Positions 27,858 through 39,938 of a stretch of 64,000 bases of DNA are shown one piece after another. The stretch comes from Pardosa pseudoannulata (Eukaryota; Arthropoda; Arachnida; Araneae; Lycosidae): positions 77,196,686-77,260,685 of the forward strand of contig CM063501.1 in the NCBI GenBank assembly GCA_032207245.1, read 5' to 3'. Positions within the stretch are counted from its first letter, which is position 1; each line of letters begins with the position of its first letter. The position numbers were made by a program, and so were the translations under genes. The notes beneath the pieces are model-generated. The model was not told where the DNA came from. It saw only the letters and a list, made by a program, of their open reading frames with translations, and did not search any database.

Positions 27858-28375
27858 CCACAGTTATTAGACTGAATAAAATTTCAACCGGAGACCAGTT
27901 GGTTAACAAACATTGATGAGTATGATTAAAAATGAAGAAATAATACGGATTTATTAAAATTTTATTTATATAAAATTATGAAGACTGAAGGAAATTTTTG
28001 AAAAACTTTAAGGATTTTCAGCATATGCTTCCACAGTTATTAGACTGAATAAAGTTTCGACCGGAGACTAGTTGGTTAACAAACATTGATCACTATGATC
28101 AAAGATGAAGAAGTAATGTGGGTTTATTAAAATTTTATCCATATAAAATTATACAGAATGAAGGAAATTTCTGAAAAACTTTAAGAACTTTCAGCATATT
28201 CTTCCACATACTTAATAAAGTTTCGATCAGAGACTAGTTGATTAACGAACATTGATGACTATGATCAAAGATGAAGAAGTAATGCAGATTTTTTAAGATT
28301 TTATTTACATAAAATTATGAATACTGAAGGAAATTTCTGAAAAACTTTAAGGATTTTCAACATATGTTTTTCATT
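27858..28375. repeat. Three-copy ~173-bp tandem repeat
   Basis: 'ttattagactgaataaa.tttc.accggaga' begins units at about 27862, 28035 and (shortened) 28208. Each continues with 'acattgat.a.tatgat.aaa.atgaagaa.taat' and 'ctgaaggaaatttttgaaaaacttt' and ends 'ttcagcatatgctt'. Confidence 0.92.
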
Positions 28376-28999
28376 TGGTAATGCTAATACGCTAGATCGA
28401 AAAAAAAACATATGCACCTAATTTGTACAGTAAAAAACTCATGTTTCTTTTTAGTAATATTTTTAAAAACATATTTCTTTTTATTACTATATCTAATATT
28501 TTATAATGTGAAAATTTTGTTTGATAGTATATTTAATTAAATATGATGTGTTATTTCATATTTTGCTAATTTTTAAGTAATGCTATAGAAAAAACGTTAG
28601 AGTGATTTTTTTAAAACAAATTTATGAATAATAATAATACAAAATTTATTTCTAGAGCTTAATTATTATATAAAAAATCAAATATATCATCATTTGTAAA
28701 TATATATTTTTAGAATGCAGTTTTAGTGAATATTTTTTGATTGAATATTTTAAATTTATGTTCTCATACAGAAACACTGGAGTGTAATAAAAAGTTAAAA
28801 TATTGTTTTCAAATACAGGAAAAAATTTCACTTAGACCCAATTTCCATTTCAGTCTAGATCAGTTAGAGAAGCTAGGTGGGGTTTTGGGTTTTCGCTGTT
28901 TGCCTCTTGTGTATTACTAACGTTAGCTCTCTTTCTCCAGCAGACCGTTAAGGTAAGTTGTGCCTCCAATAATGGGTAGTGTAGTTTCTCTTCCATCTA
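28376..28999. other. AT-rich spacer, no gene supported
   Basis: Mostly AT-rich sequence. Around 28850-28970 composition rises next to the satellite; splice-like 'ctccag' and 'gtaagt' signals occur there by eye but nothing links them to a coding frame. Confidence 0.3.
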
Positions 29000-31900
29000 C
29001 CTGTGGAGCAATCGTGGTAAAACTGGCGAAGTATTCCATAGTCTTGTCGTGTTCAATCGAAAGGGATATAGTGTTATCTTGTGTTTACATTTAGAAAAAA
29101 TATCTTATTTGGGCAAATCATGACGCCTATTTAATGATTCACATTTTGTTTTACACTATAGGCCTTTCCTGTTCACTCCAGATGAAAAGATAGTGGTTTT
29201 AGTTTTCGCTATTAGGATGCAAATATCAGATGTAGACACAACTGGCTGGATATTTACTTATAGACATATTTTTTATACCATACCCCTGTCTTGTCCACTT
29301 CAGAGGGAAAGATTGTTCGTGTTCGCCTTTAGAAAAAAAATCTGACATTGACACCACGCGAAGCCTACTTAATCATACACGTTTATTTTAATCTATAGCT
29401 TTTTTTCTGTCTATTTCAGGAGAAAGATCGTGTTTTTTAGTGTTTGCCTTTAGAAAAAAAATCTGATGTGGACATCATTTAACGGCTATTTAATTTTACA
29501 TATTTATTTTAATCCATAGTTATATACTTCAGTAGAAAACGTAGTGTCTTCTAGTGTTTGCCTTTAGCAAAATATCTGATGTGTACACCATTTACTGGCT
29601 ATTCAATTATACACATACTTTTTATAATACAGCCCTGTCTTTCAAACTTCAGAGGGAAAGGTTATTAGTGTTCACCTTTAGAAAAAAAATCTGATATTGG
29701 CACCACATGAGGCCTATTTAATTATACATATTTATTTTAATCTATAGCCATTTTCTGTCTCTTTCAGAGCAAAGTTCTCAAGTATTTGCCGTTAGAAGAA
29801 AATGTGATGTGTACACCATTTAATAGCTATCTAATTTTACACATTTATTTTAATCCACAGTTGTGTACTGTCCACTTCAGTGGGAAAGATAGTGTCTGGA
29901 TAGAATAGTTAATGAATGTGAATTGAATAGTCACAAATCTTGAACTTTGATTTTAAGAATTATCTTGACGTTAAATAATATGTAATTGTTCAATAGTAAT
30001 GAAGAATCAAATCAGGTAACTTGAAGTTAAATAATAAATGTAAATGTTCATTAGTAAGGAAGAATCAAATAAGGTAACTGCTTACCTTTTGTTTATTCTG
30101 GGATTCTCATGACTGTATAAATCCAACAACGGCTGTTAAACACAAACACCTTTATTGCACAACAACACGATCAATAGAGAATAAACAATGAACTGAATTA
30201 CAGAATTACGAATTATTTTATGCCTTAAATCCGGTTCATAGATGAATACGAATAGCATACCGGACTAACATTTTTAAAAAACCGACGCCGACAGTTCAAC
30301 GGTTTTTCCCATAGACCAAGTTTTTTTTTTCCACCGCTCAATGGCGCCATCTCTCTTTCGATGGCGAAATTAATCTAACAGTGTCTTCTAGCGTTTTTCT
30401 TTAGAAAAATATCTCATGTAGGCACCATTTAATGGCTATTCAATTATACACATATTGTTTTACAACATAGCCCTGCCCAGCCTATTTTAGAGGGAAAGAT
30501 TGCTAGTGTTCACCTTTAGAAAAAAATCTGACATTGACACCACACGAAGCCAATTTAATTATACATATTTATTTTAATCCATAGCTTTTTTCTGTCTATT
30601 TTAGAGGAAAGATCGTGTTTTCTAGAGTTTGCCTTTAGAAAAAAATCTGATGTGGACACCATTTCATGGCTATTCAATTATACACATATTTTTTATAATA
30701 TAGCCCTGTCTTTCAAACTTCAGAGGGAAAGGTTATTAGTGTTCACCTTTAGAAAAAAAATCTGATATTGGAACCACATGATTTAATTATACATATTTAT
30801 TTTAATCCAGAGCCATTTTCTGTCTCTTTCAGAGCAAAGATCGTGTTTTCAAGTATTTGCCTTTAGAAGAAAATGTGATGTGAACACCATTTAATGGCTA
30901 TCTAATTTTAAACATTAATTTATTCCACTGTTCTGTACTGTCCAATTCAGTGGGAAAGATAGTGTCTTCTAGTTTTTTTCTTTAGAAAAATATCTCATGT
31001 AGACACCATTTAATGGCTATTCAATTATACACATATTGTTTTACAACATAGCCCTGCCCTGCCCATTTTAGAGGGAAAGATTGCTAATGTTCACCTTTAG
31101 AAAAAAATCTGACATTGACACCACACGAAGCCAATTTAATTATACATATTTATTTTAATCCATAGCTTTTTTCTGTCTATTTTAGAGGAAAGATCGTGTT
31201 TTCTAGAGTTTGCCTTAAGAAAAAATCTGATGTGGACACCATTTAATGGCTATTTAATTTTACACATTTATTTGAATCCATAATTTTGTACTGTCCTCTT
31301 CAGTGGGAACGATAGTGTCTTCTAGTGTTTGCCTGTAGGAAAAAATCTGATGTGAACACCATTTAATGGCTGTTCAATTATACAGATAGTTGTTTTACAA
31401 CATAGTCCTGTTCTGTCCGCTTCAGAGGGAAAGATTGTTAATGTTCACCTTTAGAAAAAATATAATATTGACACCACCCGAAGCCTATTTAATTATACAT
31501 ATTTATTTTAATCCATAGCTTTTTTTCTGTCTATTTTAGAGGAAAGATCGTGTTTTCTAGTGTTTGCCTTTAGAAAAAAAAATCTGATGTGGACACCATT
31601 TAATGGCTATTTAATTTTACGCATTTATTTTAATCCATAGTTCTGTACTGATTCTGTATCCACTTCAGTAGGAAAGCAAGTGTCTTCTAGTGTTTGCCTT
31701 TAGAAAAATATCTGATGTGGACACCATTTAATGGCTATTCAATTATATAATATTATTTTACAATACAGCCCTGTGTTTCAAACTTAAGAGGGAAAGGTTA
31801 TTAGTGTTCACCTTTAGAAAAAAATATGATATTGGCACCACATGAAGCCTATTTAATTATACATATTTATTTTAATGCATAGCCATTTTCTGTGTCTTTC

Positions 31901-32507
31901 AAAGCAAAGATCGTGTTTTCAAGTATTTGCCTTTAGAAGAAAATGTGATGTGAAAACCATCTAATGGCTATCTAATTTTACACATTTATTTTAATCCACA
32001 GTTCTGTACTGTCCACTTCAGTGGGAAATATAGTGTCTTTTAGTGTTTTAATTTAAAAAAAATATCTGATGTTGACACATTTTAATGGCTATTCAATTAT
32101 ACACATATTGTTTTACAACATAGTCCTGCCCTGCCCATTTTAGAAGGAAAGATTGCTACTGTTCACTTTTAGAAAAAAAATCTGAAATTAACACCACATG
32201 AAGCCAATTTAATTATACATATTTATTTTAATCCATAGCTTTTTTCTGTCTATTTGAGGAAAGATCGTGTTTTCTAGTGTTTGCCTTTAGAAAACAATCT
32301 GATGTGGACACCATTTAATGGCTATTTAATTTTACACATTTATTTTAATCCATAGTTCTGTACTGTCCACCTCAGTGGGAACGATAGTGTCTTCTAGTGT
32401 TTGCCTTTCGAAAAAAATCTGATGTGAACACCATTTAATGGTTATTCAATTATACAGATATTATTTTTACAACATAGCCCTGTTCTGTCCTCTTCAAGGG
32501 AAAGATT
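29000..32507. repeat. Satellite array: ~118-bp monomers in a ~355-bp higher-order repeat
   Basis: The block 'cctttagaaaaaa.(t)atctga' recurs about every 117-119 bp from about 29088 to 32404 (about 24 monomers). Monomers fall into types: one followed by 'tgacaccac.cgaagcc', one by 'gatgtggacaccatttaatgg..atttaatttt', one by '...ctattcaattatacacata' and 'agccctg'. The 'agccctg'-type recurs at about 30702, 31049, 31406, 31765, 32118 and 32476, i.e. every ~355 bp or three monomers. A solo LTR interrupts the array at 29897 and a truncated SINE marks its right edge. No coding potential. Confidence 0.92.
29897..30380 (-). mobile_element. Solo LTR, family A copy 2
   Basis: Starts TGGATAGAATAG and ends AATCTAACA, flanked by perfect 5-bp duplications GTGTC (29892-29896 and 30381-30385). 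Sister satellite monomers read 'gatagtgtcttctag' uninterrupted, which confirms the insertion point. 484 bp, versus 467 bp for the copy at 10135; much of the difference is a small internal duplication around 'gaatcaaat.aggtaact' (about 30004-30080). Confidence 0.93.
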
Positions 32508-32508
32508 G

Positions 32509-32575
32509 CCGAACGATGGCCGAAAGGTAGAGCGCAGCTCTTCGGAACCGGAGTTCGCGGGTTCGAATCCCGCTG
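32509..32575 (+). mobile_element. 3'-truncated SINE, tRNA-like head only
   Basis: Begins GCCGAACGATGGCCGAAAGG and includes a perfect B box GGTTCGAATCCC, but stops after the tRNA-like part. The sequence to its right is not satellite. Because both Pol III boxes are intact it could be mistaken for a tRNA gene; the acceptor stem does not pair, and the 5' bases match the SINE family. Confidence 0.75.
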
Positions 32576-32859
32576 CTTCTTCAGAATCAATTAAAGTAAA
32601 AAATAAACATAGGAGCAAAGTGAACAAACTAATGCACATCATGTAAAAGTGCTTTTAATGCCATCATTGCAGGTAAAGTATTTAGCGGAACAATAACTCT
32701 AATTTAACTGCTAGGTTATTATAAATACTATGATTAAACTAAAATTATTCTTAATTTCAACGCTGTCAAAGCTACTATTTCTCAGTCGAAATTGATACGT
32801 TTATAAAAGCTGGATAATATGTCCACAGTTGTACCTCTAAAAATCTTAAGAATGAGAAC
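32576..32859. other. AT-rich spacer between two arrays
   Basis: No recognised feature between the 118-bp satellite and the ~560-bp array. Confidence 0.3.
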
Positions 32860-35800
32860 GAAGGTAAATACAATATTCCTTCAAATATTGCATTATTATT
32901 AATGTGCCGAATTAAATTCCTTTTACATTTCTTTAATCAATTTAAATTGAAGTTATAAAGCTTAATTCGTTTGTTAAATATTCGCAGTTAACGCTTTAAA
33001 GGGATAACCCAGATTTTATTCCATTTAAGTGTTTTTAATAAAACACTTAAAATACACATTAATAAGTCTATTACAGCTCAAAATAGGATATCTGACAAAA
33101 AAGTTTAAATATTTATATTATTTTACTTCTTATAACTGAAAAAATCAGTAACTTATACAAGATGTAAAAAATGTCAATTTGGTTTAGATATAGAATGCAT
33201 AATACTTAAAAACTGCTGTAATTGTTTATAATTTTTTTAAGTATTTCTTATTTTGAGTTCAGACAAATATATTACAATCTTTAAATTTTTTAAATATTCT
33301 CTATTAATTATATTTTATCAATATATCATCTTAATATATCAATGTTGAGCTTTAAAATCGAAAAGTGTCAGATTAATAATAAATGCATTGAAAAAGAAGT
33401 TTTTCCAACCAGTCTGAGATAGTCGGCGACATGAAATGTGAATCTAAAACAGAAAACTTTAATTTTATAACCAAATATTGCATTAATGTGCCAAATTAAA
33501 TTTCTTTAATCAATTTAAATTGAAGTTATAAAGCTTAATTCGTTTGTTAAATATTCTCAGTTAATGCTCTAAAGTGGTAACCCAGATTTTATTTCACTTA
33601 ACTGTGTTATTAAAGTGTTCAACAGCTCAAAATAGGATAGCTGGAAAAAAAGTTTAAATATTTTGATTATTTTACTTCTTATAACTGAAAAAATCAGTAA
33701 TTGATAGAAGACGTGAAAAATGTCAACTTGTTTTAGATATAGAATGCATAATACTTAAAAACTGCTGTAATTGTTTATAATTTTTTTAAAGTATTTCCCA
33801 TTTGGAGTTAAGACAAATCTATTACAAAATTTGAAATTCATTAAGCACTTTTTATTAAATATATTTTAGCAATGTAGCAGCTTATCGATGTTTAGCTTTA
33901 AAATCGAAAACTGAAGGATTAATAATAAATGCATTGAAAAAGAAGTTCTTCCAACCAGTCTGAGATAGTAGGCGACATGAAATGTGAATCTGAAACAAAA
34001 AAGTTTAATTTTATAACCAAATATTTCATTATTATTAATATGCCGAATTAAATTCCTTTTAAATTTCTTTAATCAATTTAAATTGAAATTATAAAGCTTA
34101 ATTCGTTTGTTAAATATTCGCAGTTAATGCTCTAAAGTGGTAATTCAGATTTTATTCCATTTAACTGTTTTATTAAAGTGTTTAACAGCTGAAATAGGAT
34201 AGCTGAAAAAAAAGTTTGAATATTTGGATTATTTTACTTGTTATAACTGAAAAAAATTAGTAACTGTTAAAAAAAGTGAAAAATGTCAACTTGTTTTAGA
34301 TATAGAATGCATAATAATTAAAAACTGCTGTAATTGTTTATAATTTTTTTAAGTATTTCTTATTTGGAATTATAACAAATCTATTACAATCTTTAAAATT
34401 CGCTAAGCACTCTCTATTAAATGTATTTTAGCAATATATCTGCTTAATATATCTATGTTTAGCTTTAAAATCGAAAAATGAAGGATAAATAATAAATGCA
34501 TTGAAAAAGATGTTCTTTATAATATTGAAATAGTCGGCGACATGAAATGTGAATCTAAAACAGAAAAGTTTAATTTTATAATCAAACATTACATTATTAT
34601 TAATATGCCGAATTAAATTAATTTTAAGTTTCTTTAATCTATTTAAATTGAAATTATAAAACTTAATTCGTTTGTTAAATATTCACAGTTAATGCTCGAA
34701 AGGGGTAACTGAGATTTTATTCCATTTAACTGCTTTATTAAAGTATTTAACATCTCAAAATAGGATAGAGGAAAAAAAAGTTTAAATATTTGGATTATTT
34801 TACTTGTTATAACTGAAAAAAATTAGTAACTGTTACAAGACGTGAAAAATGTCAATTTGTTTTAGATATAGAATGCATGATATATAAAAACTGCTGTTAT
34901 TGTTTATAATTTAAGTATTTCAATCTTTTAAATTCGTTCAGCAATCTCTATTAAATATATTTTAGAAATATATCAGCTTAATAGATATATTTTAAGGTTT
35001 AAAATCGAAAACTGAAAGATTAATAATAAATGCATTGAAAATGATGTTATTTATACTACTCTCAGATAGTCGGTGATACTAAATGTGAATCTAAAACAGA
35101 AAAGTTCAATTCTATAACCAAATATTGCATTATTATTAATGTACGGAATTAAATTCCTTTTAAGATTCTTCAATCAATTTAAATTGAAGTTATAAAGCTT
35201 AATTCGTTTGTTAAATCTTCGCAGCTAATGCTCTAAAGAGTTAACCAAAATTTTATTCCATTTAAGTGTTTTAGTAAAGTCTATAACAGTTCAAAATAGG
35301 ATAGATGAAAAAAGTTTAAATATTTTGATTATTTTGATTCTTATAACTAAAAAAATCCGTAACTGATACAAGACGTGAAAAATGTCAACTTGTTTTAGAC
35401 ATACAATGTATAATACTTAAAATCTGCTGTAATTATTTATAAATTTTTTTAAGTATTTTCCATTTGAAATTAAGACAAATCTATTAAAATATTTAAAATT
35501 CGTTAAACACATTTTATTAAATATATTTTAGTAATAAATCAGCTTAATATATCTATGTTTAGCTTTAAAAACGAAAACTGATTGATAAATAATAAATGCA
35601 TTGAAAAAGAAGTTTTTCCAACCAGTGTCAGATAGTCGGCGATATGAAATGTGAATCTTAAACAGAAAATTTTAATTTTATAACCAAATATCGCATTAGT
35701 ATTAGTGTGCCGAATTAAATTCCTTTTAAATTTATTTAATCAATTTAAGTTGAAGTTATATAGCTTAATTCATTTGTTAAATATTCGCAGTTAATGCTCT

Positions 35801-38800
35801 AAAGGGGTAACCCAGATTTTATTCTATTTAAGTGTTTTATTAAAGTATTTAACAGCTCATAATAGGAGAGTTGAAAAAAAGTTCTAATATTTGGATTAAT
35901 TTTCTTTTTATAACTGAAAAAATCAGTAACTGATACAAGAGGGAAAATGTCAATTTGGTTTAGATATAGAATGCATAATACTTAAAAATTGCTGTAATTA
36001 TTTATAATTTTTTTAAGTGTTTCCTATTTGAAGTTAAGACAAATCTATTACAATCTTTAAAATTTGTTAAGCATTCTCTATTAAATGTATTTTAGCAATA
36101 TATCAGCTTAATATATCATTGTTGAGCTTTGAAATTGAAAACTGAAGGATTAATAATAAATGCATTGAAAAAGAAGTTCTTTCTACCACTCTGAGATAGT
36201 TGGCGACATGAAATGTGAATCTAAAACAGAAAAGTTTAATTTTATAACCAAATATTGCATTATTATTAATGTGCCGAATTAAATTCCTTTTAAACTTCTT
36301 TAATCAATTTAAATTGAAGTTACAAAGTTTAAGTCATTCAAAGTTTAATTCATTCGCAGTTAAGGCTCTAAAGGGATAACCCAGATTTTATTCCATGTGT
36401 TTTATTAAAGTATTTGACAGCTCAAAATAGGATGTACGAAAAAAAAAGGTTTAAATATTTGGATTATTTTGCTTCTTATAACTGAAAAAATGAGTAACTG
36501 ATACAAGACGAGAAAAATGTCAACTTGTTATCTAAAAAACAAGTGACATTTTTCAGTTATGTATAGAATGTGCATTAAGTATAGAATGCATAATACTTAA
36601 AAACTGTTGTAATTGTTTATAATATTTTTAAGTATTTCCCATTTGAAGTGAAGACCAATCTATTACAATCTTTAAAATTCGCTTAGCACTCTCTATTAAA
36701 TATATTTTAGCAATATACCAGCTTAATATATCTATTTTGAGGTTTAAAATCGAAAACTGAAGGATTAATAATTAATGCATAGAAAAAGAAGTTCTTCCAA
36801 CCAGTCTGAGGTAGTCTTCGACATGAAATGTGAATCTAAAACAGAAAAGTTTAATTTTATAACCAAATATTGCATTATTATTAATGTGCCGAATTAAATT
36901 CCTTTTAGATTTCTTTAATCAATTTAAAAATAAGTTATAAAACTTAATTCGATTGTTAAATATTTTCAGCTGATGGTCTAAAATGATAACCCAGATTTTG
37001 CTTCTTATAATTGAAAAAATGAGTAACTGATACAAGACGAGAAAAATGTCAAATTGTTATCTAAAATAAGTGACATTTTTCACGTCTTGTATTAAGTATA
37101 TAATGTACATTAAGTATAGAATGCATAATACTTAAAAACAGTTGAAATTGTTTATAATGTTTTAAAGTATTTTCAATTTGAATTTAAGACCAATGTATTA
37201 CAATCTTTAAAATTCGTTAAGCACTCTCTATTAAATGTATTTATCTATATATCAGCTTAATATATCAATGTTGAGCTTTAAAATCGAAAAGGGAAAGATT
37301 AATAATAAATGCATTGAAAAAGAAGTTCTTTCTACCACTCTGAGATAGTCGGCGACATGAAATGTGAATCTAAAACGGAAAAGTTTAATTTTATAACCAA
37401 ATATTGCATTATTATTAATGTGCCTTATTAAATTCCTTTTAAATTTCTTTAATCAATTTAAATTGAAGTTACAAAGTTTAATTCATTCAAAGTTTAATTT
37501 ATTCGCAGTCAAGGCTCTAAAGGGATAACCCAGATTTTATTCCAAGTAAATAACAGCTCAAAATAAGATACATGAAAAAAAAAGGTTTAAATATTTGGAT
37601 TATTTTGCTTCTTATAACTGAAAAAATGAGTAACTAATACAAGACGAGAAAAATGTCAACTTGTTATCTAAAAAACAAGTGACATTTTTCACGCCTCGCA
37701 TTAAGTATAGAATGTACATTAAGTATAGAATGCATAATACTTAAAAACTGTTGTAATTGTTTATAATATTTTTAAGTATTTCCCATTTGAAGTTAAGACC
37801 AATCAATTACAATCTTTAAAATTCTCTAAGCATACTCTATTAAATATATTTTATCAATATATCAGCTTAATATATCAATGCTGAGCTTTAAAATCGAAAA
37901 CTGAAGGATTAATAATAAATGCATTGAAAAAGAAGTTTTTCCAACCAGTCTGAGATAGTCGGCGACATGAAATGTGAATCTAAAACAGAAAAGTTTAATT
38001 TTATAACCAAATATTGCATTATTATTAATGTGCCAAATTAAATTCCTTTTAAATTTCTTTAATCAATTTAAATTGAAATTATAAAGCTTCATTCGATTGT
38101 TAAATATTCTCAGCTGATGGTCTAAAGTGATAATTCAGATTTTATTCCACATAAGTGTTTTATTAAAGTATTTAACAGCTCAAAATAAGATAGATGAAAA
38201 TCTTAAATATTTCGATTATTTAGCTTCTTATAATTAAAAAAATGAGTAACTGATACAAGACGAGAAAAATGTCAACTTGTTATCTAAAACAAGTGACATT
38301 TTTCACGTCTTGTATTAACTATATAATGTACATTAAGTATAGAATGCATAATACTTAAGAACAGTTGAAATTGTTTATAATGTTTTAAAGTATTTCCAAT
38401 TTGAAGTTAAGACCAATCTATTACACTTTTTAAAATTCGTTAAGCACTATCTATTAAATGTATTTTTCTATATATCATCTTAATATATCAATGTTGAGTT
38501 TTAAAATTGAAAAGGGAAAGATTAATAATAAATGCATTGAAAAAGAAGTTCTTTCTACCCCACTGCATTATTATTAATGTGCTTTATTAAATTCCTTTTA
38601 AATTTCTTTAATCAATTTAAATTGAAGTTACAAAGTTTAATTCATTCGCAGTTAAGGCTCTAAAGGGATAAACCCAGATTTTATTCCATGTGTTTTATTA
38701 AAGTATTTGACAGCTCAAAATAGGATACATAAAAAAAGGCTGATATATTAAGATGATATATAGAAAAATACATTTAATAGATAGTGCTTAACGAATTTTA

Positions 38801-39268
38801 AAAAGTGTAATAGATTGGTCTTAACTTCAAATTGGAAATACTTTAAAACATTATAAACTATTTGGATTATTTTGCTTCTTATAACTGAAAAAATGAGTAA
38901 CTGATACAAAACGAGAAAAATGTCAACTTGTTATCTAAAAAACAAGTGACATTTTTCAGTTAAGTATAGAATGTGCATTAAGTATAGAATGCATATTACT
39001 TAAAAACTGTTGTAATTGTTTATAATATTTTTAAGTATTTCCCATTTGAAGTTAAGACAAATCTATTCCAATCTTTAAAATTCGCTTAGCACTCTCTATT
39101 AAATATATTTTAGCAATATACCAGCTTAATATATCTATTTTGAGGTTTAAAATCGAAAACTGAAGGATTAATAATAAATGCATTGAAAAGAAGTTCTTCC
39201 AACCACTCTGAGATAGTCGGCGACATGAAATGTGAATCTAAAACAGAAAAGTTTAATTTTATAACCAC
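32860..39268. repeat. ~560-bp tandem array with two subfamilies
   Basis: The block 'gcgacatgaaatgtgaatct' and variants recur at about 33426, 33972, 34550, 35073, 35640, 36204, 36827, 37353, 37966 and 39222; one copy near 38556 is internally deleted. Units contain 'atattgcattattattaatg', 'ttaattcgtttgttaaatat', 'gataactcaga'-like and 'ataatacttaaaaactg' blocks. From about 36.4 kb onward units also carry a hairpin block (an inverted copy of 'aaaatgtcacttgtt' text) and alternate between two forms ('ctgttgtaattg' and 'cagttgaaattg'), giving a dimeric period of about 1.14-1.27 kb. The array stops at the PLC-beta promoter segment. Confidence 0.93.
38373..38858. repeat. Perfect 118-bp inverted duplication
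   Basis: Positions 38373-38490 and 38741-38858 are exact reverse complements by eye over 118 bp, separated by 250 bp. The second arm replaces a few bases of a unit after 'aaaaaaagg'. Neighbouring array units differ from each other at many positions, so the inverted copy is very young. Confidence 0.9.
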
Positions 39269-39269
39269 A

Positions 39270-39839
39270 TGTTGCTTCTTGCATTTAGAGGAGACCAATA
39301 ACGGATAAACGCATCCGTAACTTGCACTCAATTCCACGACCAAAAACGTGCAAAAGAGAAAACTACATCCAGATTAACAAAAAAACTAAAGAAGATAAAA
39401 AAAAACCCGGGTTGTGGAATCCCCCTGCACCGTTCCTGAACAGAGCTCCATACGAGAAACATACCCCCTCCCATCCAGAGATGCCTGGGATCGATTCAAC
39501 ATCCCAATCCCGCTGAACGCTGAGCGACGACCCCACTCCGCTTTTACCTGTTGGACTGTGCCGTCGCCAAAGCTGCAACCCGATCGAGGGGCAGAAACTT
39601 CGCCAAATCTGGCGTCACCCTCTGCTCAGCGGTATCATGGGCCCGAGAATTCCGGTCTTTCCAAACGCTCGCTGAGTGCGGACAACGCGTAACATCTCTT
39701 GTCAACAGTCGTTGTAAAGTTATCCAACAAGGAAAGGACATCTCAATAGGAAAAGGGAGTTTCGAATCAGCGTGATTTTTTTTTTCGCGTGAGAGAAGGG
39801 GGGTGGTTCGTCACGCGGTGGTGTGAAAATTCGTGAGAT
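39270..39839 (+). promoter_or_regulatory. CpG-rich promoter and 5' untranslated region of the PLC-beta gene
   Basis: The segment is abruptly GC-rich (roughly half G+C between 39400 and 39900) and rich in CpG, unlike everything else in the window. It starts right where the ~560-bp array ends and leads into the PLC-beta start codon. Short open frames on both strands (up to 92 codons) overlap each other and match nothing known, as expected of an untranslated region; those on the + strand could act as upstream ORFs. A T-run followed by CGCG lies at about 39777-39789. The transcription start was not located: no convincing TATA box or initiator was identified. Confidence 0.65.
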
Positions 39840-39938
39840 ATGGCGGGCGCCCAGTCTGGAGTTCACGTTGTACAGTTGAAACCCATCGTGGTTCCAAAGG
39901 CCCTCCAAGAAGGAAACAAAGTTCTCAAGTGGGATGAC
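39840..39938 (+). CDS. PLCB1-like: First coding exon of phospholipase C beta (PLCB1/Plc21C type)
   Basis: The 33 codons give a peptide starting MAGAQSGVHVVQLKP and ending GNKVLKWDD. This matches the known start of vertebrate PLC-beta 1 (MAGAQPGVHALQLKP...KFVKWDD) closely in length and sequence. PLC-beta enzymes are Gq-activated and hydrolyse PtdIns(4,5)P2 to diacylglycerol and inositol trisphosphate at the plasma membrane; this segment begins the N-terminal PH domain, and the catalytic domains must lie on later exons. The start is fixed by an in-frame TGA at 39834-39836 and a G at +4. The exon ends at GAC followed by the donor GTGAGT, a phase-0 junction. Codons here are far richer in GC than the flanks. 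No acceptor plus 'TP...YW' exon 2 was found downstream. Confidence 0.9.

Noticed and set aside
28850..28960. A mini-exon between 'ctccag' and 'gtaagt' (about 12 bp, CAGACCGTTAAG)
   Set aside because: Splice-like signals alone are weak, no neighbouring coding exon was found, and the satellite beginning nearby contains similar pyrimidine-AG motifs.
32509..32575. A functional tRNA gene
   Set aside because: A and B boxes are present but the acceptor ends do not pair and the sequence matches the heads of the SINEs at 13897, 14147 and 22381.
29000..39268. CRISPR-like array
   Set aside because: Units are contiguous, diverged 118-bp and 560-bp tandem repeats without identical short repeats and unique spacers, in a eukaryotic context.
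39414..39775. A second protein gene in the GC-rich segment (frames of 92 and 74 codons)
   Set aside because: Frames overlap on both strands, as GC-rich sequence with few stops will give, and they precede the PLC-beta start codon; no family resemblance.
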